From positions 1-64,000 of the forward strand of contig NZ_BJZQ01000010.1 of assembly GCF_007992115.1 (NCBI RefSeq): 64,000 bases of DNA, written 5' to 3'. Positions 36,716 through 45,809 of this stretch are shown piece after piece. The position numbers were made by a program, and so were the translations under genes. The notes below the pieces were generated by a model. That model did no database searches, was not told the DNA's origin, and worked only from the letters and a program-made list of their open reading frames with translations. The stretch is from Aeromicrobium flavum. GTDB lineage: Bacteria > Actinomycetota > Actinomycetes > Propionibacteriales > Nocardioidaceae. The number at the start of each line of letters is the position of its first letter. The first letter of the stretch is position 1.

Positions 36716-38493
36716 TGCCGCCCCTCGTCGTCGCCGAGCGCATCGGCCAGTCCTTCCCCTCCGGCACGGTCCTGGAGGACGTCACCGTGGGAGTCTCCGA
36801 GGGCGACCGCATCGGCGTCGTCGGCCGCAACGGCGACGGCAAGTCCACGCTGCTGCGGATCCTGTCCAAGACGTTCGAGCCCGACTCCGGCCGCGTGACC
36901 TGGCGGCGCGACCTCCAGGTCGGCATCGTCGAGCAGTCGGACTCGCTGGACTCCGGCGACAGCGCGATCGCCGCCGTCGTCGGCGACCGCCCCGAGCACG
37001 AGTGGATGTCCGACCCGGCCGTCCGTGACGTCCTCGGCGGGCTGATGGGCGACCTCGACCACCATGCCGCGGTCAGCACGCTCAGCGGTGGCCAGCGCCG
37101 CCGCGTGGCCCTGGCCCGCACGCTGGTCAAGCGCTGGGACCTGCTGGTGCTGGACGAGCCGACCAACCACCTCGACCTCGAGGGCGTCACGTGGCTGGCC
37201 GAGCACGTCAAGCGCCGCAGCGAGGCCCTCATGGTCGTCACGCACGACCGCTGGTTCCTCGACGAGGTCTGCACGCTGACGTGGGAGGTGCACGACGCCC
37301 GCGTCGACGCCTACGAGGGCGGCTACGCGGCCTACGTCCTGCAGCGCGTCGAGCGCGACCGGCAGGCGGCCGCGTCCGAGGAGCGGCGCCAGAACCTCAT
37401 GCGCAAGGAGCTTGCGTGGCTGCGGCGCGGCGCCCCGGCCCGCACCTCCAAGCCGAAGTTCCGCATCGATGCCGCCAACGAGCTGATCGAGCGCGAGCCG
37501 CCCGTGCGCGACTCGGTCTCCCTGGCCAAGCTCGCCACCGCGCGGCTGGGCAAGGACGTCGTCGACCTGCTGGACGTCTCGGTCGAGTACGACGGGCGTC
37601 CCGTCCTGCGCGACGTCGAGTGGCGCATCGGACCGGGTGAGCGCGCCGGGATCCTGGGCGCCAACGGCGCGGGCAAGAGCACGCTGCTGGGCCTCGTGAC
37701 CGGCGCGGTGACGGCGTCGTCGGGCCGCGTGAAGCGCGGCAAGACCGTCAAGATCGCCGCTCTGACGCAGGACCTGGCCGACCTCGACGCCGTGGCGGAC
37801 GACCGCGTCAGCGACGTCGTGGCGCGCCGGCGCGCGTCGTACGTGGTCGAGGGCAAGGAGATGACCCCGGGCCAGCTGCTGGAGCGGCTGGGCTTCACGT
37901 CCGCCCAGCTGTCGACGCCGGTGCGCGACCTGTCCGGTGGCCAGCGACGCCGGCTGCAGCTCATCCTGATCCTGCTCGACGAGCCGAACGTGCTGATCCT
38001 CGACGAGCCGACGAACGACATGGACACCGACATGCTTGCAGCGATCGAGGACCTCCTCGACACGTGGCCCGGCACGTTGCTGGTCGTGTCGCACGACCGG
38101 TACCTGCTCGAGCGCGTCACCGACCACCAGTTCGCGGTGCTCGACTCGCGCCTGCGGCACCTGCCCGGCGGCGTCGACGAGTACCTGCGCCTGCGGGCCG
38201 CCCAACCCGCTGAGTTGCACGTTCCGCCCGAGACACGCCGTGCGAACGAGGCGCAACGTGCAACTCAGCGGGGAGGACAGGCCGAGCGCCAGGCGAAGAA
38301 GGACGTCGTCCGGCTGGAGCGCCAGATCGAGCGGCTCACGGCCCAGATCGCCGACCTCGAGCGGGCCATGGTCGAGGCGTCGACCGAGCCCGCCCGGCTG
38401 ATGGAGCTGGAGCGCGAGCGCGGCCCGCTCGTCGAGGAGCTCGAGCGCGCCGAGGAGGCCTGGCTCGAGGTCTCGGCCGCCCTCGAGGGCTGA
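36715..38493 (+). CDS. ABC-F family ATPase carrying an in-frame palindromic insertion
   Basis: 592 aa. Two ABC domains without membrane parts: first Walker A GRNGDGKSTLL, signature LSGGQRRRVAL, Walker B LLVLDEPTNHLDL; second GANGAGKSTLL, DLSGGQRRRLQL, VLILDEPTNDMD. ABC-F proteins act on the ribosome (translation factors or antibiotic resistance). The C-terminus (about 520-590) is a coiled coil (VVRLERQIERLTAQIADLER). Between the second ABC domain and this coil, residues about 498-519 are encoded by a 63-bp palindromic repeat that keeps the frame. The ATG overlaps the ispE stop. Confidence 0.92.
   Translation: MPPLVVAERIGQSFPSGTVLEDVTVGVSEGDRIGVVGRNGDGKSTLLRILSKTFEPDSGRVTWRRDLQVGIVEQSDSLDSGDSAIAAVVGDRPEHEWMSDPAVRDVLGGLMGDLDHHAAVSTLSGGQRRRVALARTLVKRWDLLVLDEPTNHLDLEGVTWLAEHVKRRSEALMVVTHDRWFLDEVCTLTWEVHDARVDAYEGGYAAYVLQRVERDRQAAASEERRQNLMRKELAWLRRGAPARTSKPKFRIDAANELIEREPPVRDSVSLAKLATARLGKDVVDLLDVSVEYDGRPVLRDVEWRIGPGERAGILGANGAGKSTLLGLVTGAVTASSGRVKRGKTVKIAALTQDLADLDAVADDRVSDVVARRRASYVVEGKEMTPGQLLERLGFTSAQLSTPVRDLSGGQRRRLQLILILLDEPNVLILDEPTNDMDTDMLAAIEDLLDTWPGTLLVVSHDRYLLERVTDHQFAVLDSRLRHLPGGVDEYLRLRAAQPAELHVPPETRRANEAQRATQRGGQAERQAKKDVVRLERQIERLTAQIADLERAMVEASTEPARLMELERERGPLVEELERAEEAWLEVSAALEG
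38208..38270. repeat. 63-bp palindromic element, copy B, inside the ABC-F gene
   Basis: Same 16-bp perfect arms as copy A (38208-38223 and 38255-38270) and a 31-bp loop related to the reverse complement of copy A's loop (both carry GACACGCCGT). The length is 21 codons with no stop, so it is translated as part of the linker (PAELHVPPETRRANEAQRAT). Confidence 0.85.
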
Positions 38494-38507
38494 GTGGGGT
38501 CCGGTCC

Positions 38508-39656
38508 TCAGAGCTCTCCGGGTTGCCTCAGCTGTTGATCGAGCTCGTCCAGCACGTGAGGCAGGGCCCCGTCCGACTCGGTCGTCGGCGCATAGACCAC
38601 GAGCGAGTGGAAGACGAACCGGACGACGAACGCGACGAGCAGGGTCATGGCCGTGGCGACCACGGCGGAGACGTGCCAGGTCTCGACCATGAAGGCCAGC
38701 ACGGGGATCCTGATCGCCGCCTCGACGTTGTTGAAGCCGAACGACTTGGCGAATCGCGCCCACCCGGAGCCCGCGTTCCGCCGGAGATCGGCGAAGACGA
38801 AGTGCTCGATGAGCAGGAAGTTCCCCACGATCGTCACTTCCGCGGCAACCACCGCCGCGGCGACGTAGCCGAGGCCGAGCATCGTCAACAGCCAGACGAT
38901 GGCGATGTTGGCGACGGCACCGAGCGCACCGATCATGGCGAACCCGGACATGCGGCCGAACCGGAGACTCGCGAGCTGGAGCAGGAATCGGATGCCCTGC
39001 GTCAAGGACGCCTTCGACTCGCCGGCGAAGCGTTCGGCGAAGTGGAAGGGGATCTCCGAGACGGAGAGGCTCTGTCGCGCGAGGATCTCGAGGAGGATCT
39101 TGAAGCCACGCGGCTGGAGTCCGGCGAAGTCGACCCGGTCACGGGACACCAGGAAGAACCCGGTCATCGGATCGGTCACGGCTCTGAGCCGGACCGGGAA
39201 CATCGCCTTCGTGACGAGGGTCGAGGCGCGTGAGACCAGGACGCGGACGAACCCGGACAGGCCGTCGTTGGTGCCGTCGCCCACGTAGCGGGAGGCGACC
39301 ACCACGGCGCCGTCGGTCCGGTCCGCCTTCGCCAACAGCTCGGGGATCTTCTCCGGCGGATGCTGCAGGTCGCCGTCCATGACGACGCACCGGTCGTGGG
39401 CCGCCGCGCGGATGCCCTCGACCACCGCACCGCCGAGACCGCCCCTGGCCTCGTCGGGGTCACGGTGGATGAGTCGCACCGGCAGCTCGCTGGTCGCAGC
39501 GACCGCGCGAATCACGTCGGGAGTCTCATCCGTGCTGTCGTCGACGAAGACGATCTCGGCTTCCAGGCTCCCGAGCGATGCGCTCACGCGTCGAACGAGC
39601 TCAGCGACGTTGGGTGCCTCGTTGAAGACCGGCACGATCACACTCACACCCGTCAC
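38508..39656 (-). CDS. Glycosyltransferase family 2 / GtrA fusion (DPM1-like)
   Basis: 382 aa. N-terminal GT2 domain (VSVIVPVFNEAPNVAELVRR, VFVDDSTDETPD, VMDGDLQHPPEKIPELL with the DxD motif) of the dolichol/polyprenyl-phosphate mannose synthase type, to about residue 235, then a GtrA-like four-helix membrane domain (FAMIGALGAVANIAIVWLLT... to about 355). It likely loads a sugar on polyprenyl phosphate and helps flip it. Start chosen at the GTG 39656 behind AAGAGG; an upstream GTG at 39683 adds an acidic stretch. It follows the broken GT39 gene on the same strand, which might have used its product. Confidence 0.88.
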   Translation of the reverse strand: MTGVSVIVPVFNEAPNVAELVRRVSASLGSLEAEIVFVDDSTDETPDVIRAVAATSELPVRLIHRDPDEARGGLGGAVVEGIRAAAHDRCVVMDGDLQHPPEKIPELLAKADRTDGAVVVASRYVGDGTNDGLSGFVRVLVSRASTLVTKAMFPVRLRAVTDPMTGFFLVSRDRVDFAGLQPRGFKILLEILARQSLSVSEIPFHFAERFAGESKASLTQGIRFLLQLASLRFGRMSGFAMIGALGAVANIAIVWLLTMLGLGYVAAAVVAAEVTIVGNFLLIEHFVFADLRRNAGSGWARFAKSFGFNNVEAAIRIPVLAFMVETWHVSAVVATAMTLLVAFVVRFVFHSLVVYAPTTESDGALPHVLDELDQQLRQPGEL

Positions 39657-39788
39657 GATCGCCTCTTCTCTCTCCTCCACCACGGAGGGCGCTCAGGCCA
39701 CAAAACGCTTGTCAGTGCAGCGGATATCCGGGTTCGAGGCTATGCCAGATCATCCGAGCGCGTGCATGAATCCCCGTCCTCGCATCGT

Positions 39789-41225
39789 CTATTCGAGCGG
39801 AGTCAGGCGAAACAGGAACGTCGAGGGCCCGGACCACGCGAGGGTCGCTCGTAGGCCCTCCCGGGCGAACAGTTCGTTGGCACGGTCGACCGAATTGACA
39901 CGTCCCCGGGCCACGAGAGCCCAGGACCGACCCGACGCGCGGAGTTCGTCCGCCGATGTGCTCAGGTCCGCGCCCCGGCCCCACATGGCGTCGGACTCCT
40001 GGGCCGAACTGACGATCCCCACGTCCCTCAGGCGCTCGAACTCGCTCGGATAGGCCTCGAGCGCGCGCCGCGGGCTGCGCGGTTCGCCGCCGTCCGGAAC
40101 GAACACGACCGCGTCACCTTCGGTCGCGGAGGACTCGAGTCGCGATGCCGCGGCCTTCCAGTCCGAGGACTCCTGCGCGAACCGGCCTCGTTGCTCCACC
40201 GCGACGAAGCCGCATGAGACCACGATCGCTCCCAACAGCAGGATTCGTGCGGCCCGCGGGAGACGCACCAGGCCCGTCGCGGCCAGCATCGCCGCCGCCG
40301 GTGCACAGAATGCGAGGTACCGGGGAGCGAAGACCGGCGTGGCGATCCAGGACACGAGTGCCAGGCACACTCCGGGGACGATGAGCCACGGCAGGGCCAG
40401 GAGCACCAACGGCGGCTGCTCCACGAGTGATCTCAACGGCACCAGTCCGGCCAGGATCGCCATCCAGGTGAGGGCGCCGACGATGATCGCCTCATCGAAC
40501 CAGGCTGCGGCGGCGAACGTGCCGACGAACCGCACGGGTGTCAGCGGGGGGATCCACGAGATCTGTGCGGACTGTCCCGCGCCGATGACCACCAAGGGAG
40601 CGACCAGGGCCACGACCAGCGCGACGACGCCCACCCACCTGGTCCAGACCGTCCGCGAGGACCTGGACCAAGCGATGGTGAGCGCATGCGCCGCGATGAT
40701 GGTCAGGGCGACCAGGGACAGGGCGGCGATCGCCGTCAGGGCCACACCGTAGGCCAGCCACCACCAGCCCCCGCGACGCATCCCGATCACCAGGAAGCCA
40801 CTGGCGAGGGTGACCACTGCTGCCACCAACATCGGTGAGCGCGCCTCGGTCGCCCCTCCGAGCACCACGGGCATCGTGGCGATCAGGACGCCGGCCAGCC
40901 ACGCGGTTCTCCGACCGGCGAGGGTCCAGGCGAGCATGACGGTCGCTGTGGTCACGACCCCGGCCGCCACGGCGGAGGGGAGGCGAAGGACCACCGGCGA
41001 GGGTCCGAAGACATCGGCGAACGGCTTGACCAGCGCGTAGTACACGGCGTGGACGGCGTCGACGTGGCGGAGCGTGTCCGCGAGGGTCGGTCATGACTTC
41101 GAGACTGCATTCACCGTGGCGACCTCATCGGTCCAGAGCGACGGGTTCCAGGACCAGGCGAATCCGAGGCAGGCGGTGAGGAGACCGAGGGCGGCCGCGG
41201 TGGGGAGGGGACGATCGAGGTGCAT
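39789..41225 (-). pseudogene. GT39/PMT-like membrane glycosyltransferase broken by one nonsense codon
   Basis: Reading from ATG 41225 gives a normal start MHLDRPLPTAAALGLLTACL with a first membrane segment and the catalytic loop NPSLWTDEVATVNAVSKS, then TGA at 41091-41093, then in the same frame PTLADTLRHVDAVHAVYYAL and about 430 further residues with many membrane segments. The intact paralogue at 50.6 kb aligns without gaps across the stop (SFWLDEAASLSAADRPLGDL), and Trp (TGG) is the likely lost residue. A remnant from GTG 41045 lacks the catalytic Asp-Glu. It may be a recent pseudogene or a sequencing error; read-through seems less likely. Confidence 0.82.
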
Positions 41226-41354
41226 GGGCGACCCTGTCTCTGTGCCGGATCGGTGGCGTGCGGGATCCGGACGCCGTCAGCGTAGGGCCAGAGACGTCTT
41301 TCGCGGCGCCGTTCGAGCGATTCTGCGAGGGAGTGAGAACTGATGCTCCCGCGC

Positions 41355-41840
41355 TCAACCGTTGAAATGCGCCGTCAGGGTGCGCAGCGCCTGGGCGACG
41401 TGGTCGCGATCGGCGGCCGGCAGGTTCTCGAGGATCGCGCTCTCGAGCCCGAGCAGGGTGTCGAGCGCGCCGTCGACGCGCGCGCGACCGTCGGCGGTGA
41501 GACGCACCAGCACGCCGCGCCGGTCGGACGGCGCGGGCCGACGCTGCACGAGACCCCGCTCGACGAGCCGGTCCACCCGATTGGTCATGGTGCCGCTGGT
41601 GACCATCGTGGCGGCGACGAGGTGGCCGGGCGAGAGCTCGTACGGCTCGCCGGACCGGCGCAGGGCGGACAGGACGTCCCACTCCCACAGCTCGAGGCCG
41701 TGGGTGGCGAAGGCCTGCTTGCGCACCCGCTCGAGGTGCTTGGTCAGACGCGTGAGCCGGCTGAAGATCTCCAGCGGCGTGACCTCGACGTCCGGGCGCT
41801 CGCGGCGCCACGCCGCGACGATCTGGTCGACCTCGTCCAT
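41355..41840 (-). CDS. MarR-family transcriptional regulator
   Basis: 161 aa. Winged-helix MarR fold: FSRLTRLTKHLERVRKQAFA (dimer helix), LSALRRSGEPYELSPGHLVA, MVTSGTMTNRVDRLVERGLV (recognition helix) and the wing RRPAPSDRRGVLVRLTADGR. The ligand is unknown. The ATG at 41840 lies seven bases after TACCGT, with a palindromic operator between -10 and -35, so autorepression is likely. Its regulated target besides itself is not evident; the neighbours are the broken GT39 gene and tRNA-Gln. Confidence 0.9.
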   Translation of the reverse strand: MDEVDQIVAAWRRERPDVEVTPLEIFSRLTRLTKHLERVRKQAFATHGLELWEWDVLSALRRSGEPYELSPGHLVAATMVTSGTMTNRVDRLVERGLVQRRPAPSDRRGVLVRLTADGRARVDGALDTLLGLESAILENLPAADRDHVAQALRTLTAHFNG

Positions 41841-41847
41841 GTCGACC

Positions 41848-41853
41848 ACGGTA
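41848..41853 (-). promoter_or_regulatory. Predicted -10 box of marR (leaderless)
   Basis: TACCGT on the minus strand, seven bases before the ATG at 41840. Confidence 0.45.
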
Positions 41854-41858
41854 GACCA

Positions 41859-41871
41859 TCAAGAATCTTGA
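41859..41871. promoter_or_regulatory. MarR operator
   Basis: TCAAGA-A-TCTTGA, a perfect inverted repeat of the sort bound by MarR proteins, lying between the expected -35 and -10 of marR. Confidence 0.65.
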
Positions 41872-41929
41872 CGTAGAGATAGTTCGGTCACGCCGCCCCG
41901 GGGCGACAGTCCGCAGGCGTGCCCTCCGG

Positions 41930-41935
41930 TAGCCT
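41930..41935 (+). promoter_or_regulatory. Predicted -10 box of tRNA-Gln
   Basis: TAGCCT, ten bases before the tRNA 5' end. Confidence 0.45.
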
Positions 41936-41945
41936 GAGACCGCCG

Positions 41946-42027
41946 TCCCCGGTTGGTCTGTCGGCAGGGCCCGCCTGACTTTGAATCAGGACTAGCGACG
42001 TAGGTTCGACTCCTACCCGGGGAGCCA
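41946..42027 (+). tRNA. tRNA-Gln (TTG)
   Basis: Acceptor TCCCCGG pairs with CCGGGGA; anticodon stem CCTGA/TCAGG with loop CTTTGAA, anticodon TTG, reading CAA; T-arm GTAGG-TTCGACT-CCTAC. The variable region is longer than usual (about nine bases). The CCA end is encoded (42025-42027). Confidence 0.88.
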
Positions 42028-42094
42028 GAAGGCCATCCGCCCGCCCCGCGGTTCCGGTAGCCTTCGACGGACTTTCAACGAGAACGGAAGCCCG

Positions 42095-42901
42095 ATGAGA
42101 ACTGGATTGAGACGGCTCGCGCGTCGTGCCGCCGAGCCGGTCGACCGGCTTCATGCCCGCCTCGTCCTGCCCGAGCCGTCGGGTCCGGTGCAACGAGTCA
42201 CCGTGGTGGGGATCTATCGCGAGGGCGAGCCGATCGCGAGTGCCGCCGCCGAGCTGGCCGCCAGCCGGCACCACGTGGACTTCCGGCTGGGTGCGATGGG
42301 CGAGTCCGCCCCGCAGCTCCGCGACCGGACCGCGCAGGAGTGCATGAGCGCGGGCAAGTTCCAGAACCTGAACGACCTCGTCGAGGGCGTCGGGACGGAG
42401 TCGGACTGGCTCCTCATCATCGACGACGACGTGCTCCTCCCGCCGGGCTTCCTCGACCGGATGATCGAGGTGTGCCGGCGCTGTGACTTCGCGCTCGCGC
42501 AACCGGCGCAGTCCAGGACCAGCAACGCCAACTGGCCGATCGCGAAGCGCCACTTCCTGTCGCTGGCGCGCGAGACGCGGTTCGTGGAGATCGGTCCGGT
42601 CACGCTCGTGCGCCGCGACGCCGTGCAGCTGCTCACGCCGTTCCCGGCCGACCTCCGGTTCGGCTGGGGCCTGGACTTCGTGTGGTCCGACGTGATGAGG
42701 CGCCACGGATTGCGCCTGGGCATCGTCGACGCGCTCGCCGTCGAGCACTCGTCCCGCGCCGTGGCGAGCACCTACTCGTGGGACCGCGCGCAGGAGGAGG
42801 GCCGCGAGTTCCTGAAGACGGTGGACCACGCGCCCGTGAGCGTCACGGACGGCTCCGGGATCCGGACGTATCGACGGGCACCGCAGCCGCCGGCGCACTG
42901 A
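42095..42901 (+). CDS. GT-A-fold glycosyltransferase-like protein
   Basis: 268 aa, soluble. VTVVGIYREGEPIASAAAEL starts a nucleotide-sugar-binding fold; WLLIIDDDVLLPPGFLDRMI supplies an aspartate-rich metal motif (DDD) and RFGWGLDFVWSDVMRRHGLR fits the acceptor side. A family 2-like transferase or related enzyme; donor and acceptor unknown. An N-terminal basic helix (RTGLRRLARRAAEPVDRLHA) could touch the membrane. The start ATG 42095 follows CGGAAG; TAGCCT at 42057-42062 is a possible -10. It precedes glmU by 60 bp. Confidence 0.7.
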   Translation: MRTGLRRLARRAAEPVDRLHARLVLPEPSGPVQRVTVVGIYREGEPIASAAAELAASRHHVDFRLGAMGESAPQLRDRTAQECMSAGKFQNLNDLVEGVGTESDWLLIIDDDVLLPPGFLDRMIEVCRRCDFALAQPAQSRTSNANWPIAKRHFLSLARETRFVEIGPVTLVRRDAVQLLTPFPADLRFGWGLDFVWSDVMRRHGLRLGIVDALAVEHSSRAVASTYSWDRAQEEGREFLKTVDHAPVSVTDGSGIRTYRRAPQPPAH

Positions 42902-42962
42902 CCACCATGCCGGCCGTCCCCTCGACTCCCTACACTCGAAAGGTCGTCGATCGAGGAGTGTC

Positions 42963-44414
42963 GTGAACGAGCAGGTCATCGCGATCGTCCTGGCCGCAGG
43001 TGCCGGGACCCGTATGAAGTCACGCCGAGCGAAGGTGCTCCACGAGGTCGCCGGGCGGCCGATGCTGGGGCACGCCCTCGACGCCGTCCGGTCCGCCGGG
43101 ATCGACCGGGTCGTCACCGTCGTCGGTCACGACCGCGAGCAGGTCGAGGCGGCCGTCGGCCGGCTCGACCCCACTGCCACGATCGCCGTCCAGACCGAGC
43201 AGCGGGGCACCGGCGACGCGGTGCGCGTCGCCCTCGACGCGGCCGACGCCTCGGCCGAGACCTATCTGGTCACCTACGCCGACGTGCCGCTGCTGTCGGC
43301 CGAGACGCTGCGCGGGCTCGTCGACGAGCACCGAGCCGCCCGTCGTGCGGTCACGATCCTCACGTCCGAGCCCGAGGACCCGACCGGGTACGGCCGCATC
43401 CTGCGTGACGCCGACGGCGGGGTCGTCGCCATCCGCGAGCACAAGGACGCCTCCGACGAGGAGCGCGCGACCCGCGAGGTCAACAGCGGGATCCTCGTGG
43501 TCGACGGCCCGTTCCTCGACCGCGCCGTCCGAGCCCTGAGCACCGACAACGCGCAGGCCGAGCTCTACCTCACCGACATCGTCGGGCAGGCCGTCTCCGA
43601 GGGCCTCCCGGTCGGAGCCCACGTGCTCGAGGACGTCTGGCAGACCGAGGGCGTCAACGACCGCCGCCAGCTGGTGCGGCTGGGTCGCGAGCTCAACGCC
43701 CGCATCGTCGACCGGTGGCTGACCGAGGGCGTCACGATCCTCGATCCCGAGACCACCTGGATCGACACGGCCGTGACGATCGGGCGCGACACGACGCTGC
43801 TGCCGGGCACCCAGCTGCTGGGCGCCACGACGGTGGGGGAGGGCGCGACGATCGGCCCCGACACCACCCTGCGCAACGTCGAGGTCGGCGACGACGCCAC
43901 GGTCGTGCGCACGCACGGATCGGACGCCGTCGTGGGCGCCGGCGCCTCGGTCGGGCCGTTCGCCTACCTCCGGCCCGGCGCGGTGCTCGCCACCGGGGCG
44001 AAGGTCGGCACGTTCGTCGAGATCAAGAACACCCGCATCGGCCCCGGCGCCAAGGTGCCGCACCTGTCGTACATCGGCGATGCGGAGGTCGGCGAGGGCA
44101 CCAACCTCGGTGCCGGCGCCATCACCGCCAACTACGACGGCGTGAACAAGCACCGCACGACGATCGGCACCCACGTCAAGACCGGATGCCACAACGTCTT
44201 CGTCGCTCCGGTCACGATCGGTGACGGCGCGCACACCGGTGCCGGAGCCGTCGTCCGCGAGGACGTGGCGCCGGGGGCGCTGGCAGTGCCGGCGAGCGGA
44301 CAGAGGACAATCGAGGGGTGGGTCGCGAGCCGGCGGCCGGGCACGCCTTCCGCCCATGCAGCGGACCAGAACACGCAGGAGACCAGCGGTGGCGACGAAC
44401 AAGAGCCTCAGTAA
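42963..44414 (+). CDS. glmU: Bifunctional GlmU (GlcNAc-1-P uridylyltransferase / GlcN-1-P acetyltransferase)
   Basis: 483 aa. N-terminal uridylyltransferase (VLAAGAGTRMKSRRAKVLHE, VTYADVPLLSAETL) to about residue 230, then a left-handed beta-helix acetyltransferase (VEIKNTRIGPGAKVPHLSYI, GAGAITANYDGVNKHRTTIG). Makes UDP-GlcNAc for peptidoglycan and surface glycans. The C-terminus extends with an acidic/Gln tail. The GTG at 42963 follows GAGGAG. Its 3' end overlaps prs by 26 bp; glmU-prs-rplY-pth is a common actinobacterial order. Confidence 0.96.
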   Translation: MNEQVIAIVLAAGAGTRMKSRRAKVLHEVAGRPMLGHALDAVRSAGIDRVVTVVGHDREQVEAAVGRLDPTATIAVQTEQRGTGDAVRVALDAADASAETYLVTYADVPLLSAETLRGLVDEHRAARRAVTILTSEPEDPTGYGRILRDADGGVVAIREHKDASDEERATREVNSGILVVDGPFLDRAVRALSTDNAQAELYLTDIVGQAVSEGLPVGAHVLEDVWQTEGVNDRRQLVRLGRELNARIVDRWLTEGVTILDPETTWIDTAVTIGRDTTLLPGTQLLGATTVGEGATIGPDTTLRNVEVGDDATVVRTHGSDAVVGAGASVGPFAYLRPGAVLATGAKVGTFVEIKNTRIGPGAKVPHLSYIGDAEVGEGTNLGAGAITANYDGVNKHRTTIGTHVKTGCHNVFVAPVTIGDGAHTGAGAVVREDVAPGALAVPASGQRTIEGWVASRRPGTPSAHAADQNTQETSGGDEQEPQ

Positions 44415-45375
44415 GCGCACGCCCACGAGCAACCTCATGTTGTTCTCGGGCCGCGCGCACCCCACGCTGGCGAAAGAGGTCGCCGAGCTGCTCGAGGTCG
44501 ACCTCGTGCCGACCACGGCCTACGACTTCGCGAACGGCGAGATCTACGTCCGCTTCGAGGAGTCGGTCCGCGGCTGCGACGCCTTCGTGATCCAGAGCCA
44601 TGCGGCGCCGATCAACGAGGCGATCATGGAGCAGCTGATCATGATCGACGCGCTCAAGCGCGCCTCGGCCAAGCGCATCACCGTGGTCCTGCCGTTCTAC
44701 GGCTACGCCCGCCAGGACAAGAAGCACCTGGGCCGCGAGCCGATCAGCGCGCGCCTCATGGCCGACCTGTTCCTCGCCGCCGGCGCCGACCGGCTCATGA
44801 CGGTCGACCTGCACACCGCCCAGATCCAGGGCTTCTTCGACGGCCCCGTCGACCACCTGCTGGCGATGCCGATCCTCACCCGCCAGGTGCGCAAGCGCTA
44901 CGGCAAGAAGCCGCTCGCCGTGGTCTCGCCCGACGCCGGCCGCATCAAGGTCGCCGAGCAGTGGGCCCGCCAGTTCGACAACGCCCCGCTGGCGTTCATC
45001 CACAAGACCCGCGACGTCACGCAGGCCAACGTGACGAAGGCCAACCGCGTCGTCGGTGACGTCGCCGGCCGCACCTGCATCCTGGTCGACGACCTGATCG
45101 ACACCGGCGGCACGATCTGCCAGGCCGCCGAGGCCCTCATGGCCGGCGGCGCCGCCGAGGTCGTCATCGCCGCGACGCACGCCGTGTTCTCCGGCGAGGC
45201 CGTCGACCGGCTGAAGAACTCGGTCGCCACCGAGGTCATCGTGACCAACACGCTGCCGCTGGCCGAGGAGCACCAGTTCGACAAGCTCACCGTCCTGTCG
45301 ATCGCGCCGCTGCTGGCGCAGGCCGTCTCGGCGGTGTTCGAGGACGGTTCGGTCACCAGCCTGTTCACCGAGTGA
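44389..45375 (+). CDS. prs: Ribose-phosphate pyrophosphokinase
   Basis: 328 aa. Makes PRPP from ribose-5-phosphate and ATP for purine, pyrimidine, His and Trp synthesis. Motifs: GRAHPTLAKEVAELLEVDLV, PYARQDKK-type FYGYARQDKKHLGREPISAR, DLHTAQIQGFF and the PRPP loop ILVDDLIDTGGT. The GTG at 44389 lies inside the end of glmU, giving VATNKSLSKRTPTSNLMLFS; an overlapping start of this sort suggests coupled translation. Confidence 0.95.
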   Translation: MATNKSLSKRTPTSNLMLFSGRAHPTLAKEVAELLEVDLVPTTAYDFANGEIYVRFEESVRGCDAFVIQSHAAPINEAIMEQLIMIDALKRASAKRITVVLPFYGYARQDKKHLGREPISARLMADLFLAAGADRLMTVDLHTAQIQGFFDGPVDHLLAMPILTRQVRKRYGKKPLAVVSPDAGRIKVAEQWARQFDNAPLAFIHKTRDVTQANVTKANRVVGDVAGRTCILVDDLIDTGGTICQAAEALMAGGAAEVVIAATHAVFSGEAVDRLKNSVATEVIVTNTLPLAEEHQFDKLTVLSIAPLLAQAVSAVFEDGSVTSLFTE

Positions 45376-45382
45376 CGGCACC

Positions 45383-45751
45383 ATGACCACCGGGGCCGTG
45401 CTGCGGGCCGTCGTCGAGCTCGCGCTGGCCTACGCGGTCGTCGGCCTCGTCGGCGCCGGCGTCCTCGCGCTGGCCGCCGGTGAGTCCGGTGCGGACACCC
45501 TCGTCCCGATGGTGGTCCTGGCCGTCACCCTGATGTTCGCGGCCGTCGTCATCGTCGCCCTCGCGCGCCTCGTGGCCGGCTGGCTCGACGATCGCGTCGC
45601 CGAGCCCGAGGTCGTGGCGATCATGGTCGCGTGCGCGCTGGTCCTGCTCAGTGGTGTGCTGACCGTCCCCTCGCTGGGCCTGCTCGCCGTCGCCGTGGCG
45701 GCGGTGCTCGCGCTCGCGACGCACCTGGTGCTGACCCGCCGCTGGACCTGA
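45383..45751 (+). CDS. Small membrane protein, unknown function
   Basis: 122 aa with four predicted membrane helices and short loops: AVVELALAYAVVGLVGAGVL, MVVLAVTLMFAAVVIVALAR, VVAIMVACALVLLSGVLTVP and LLAVAVAAVLALATHLVL, ending RRWT. No motif recognised. It lies 7 bp after prs and before the rplY promoter, so it probably belongs to the glmU-prs transcript. The reading frame and codon use look genuine. Confidence 0.65.
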   Translation: MTTGAVLRAVVELALAYAVVGLVGAGVLALAAGESGADTLVPMVVLAVTLMFAAVVIVALARLVAGWLDDRVAEPEVVAIMVACALVLLSGVLTVPSLGLLAVAVAAVLALATHLVLTRRWT

Positions 45752-45775
45752 GTCCTGCGCCTTGTTGCCGATTTC

Positions 45776-45802
45776 TTGACGTGGGTGGCCGTGGGATAGA
45801 CT
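45776..45802 (+). promoter_or_regulatory. Predicted rplY-pth promoter
   Basis: -35 TTGACG (45776-45781) and -10 TAGACT (45797-45802), spacing 15 bp; the best matches to the consensus seen in this stretch. Confidence 0.6.
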
Positions 45803-45809
45803 CGACGGG

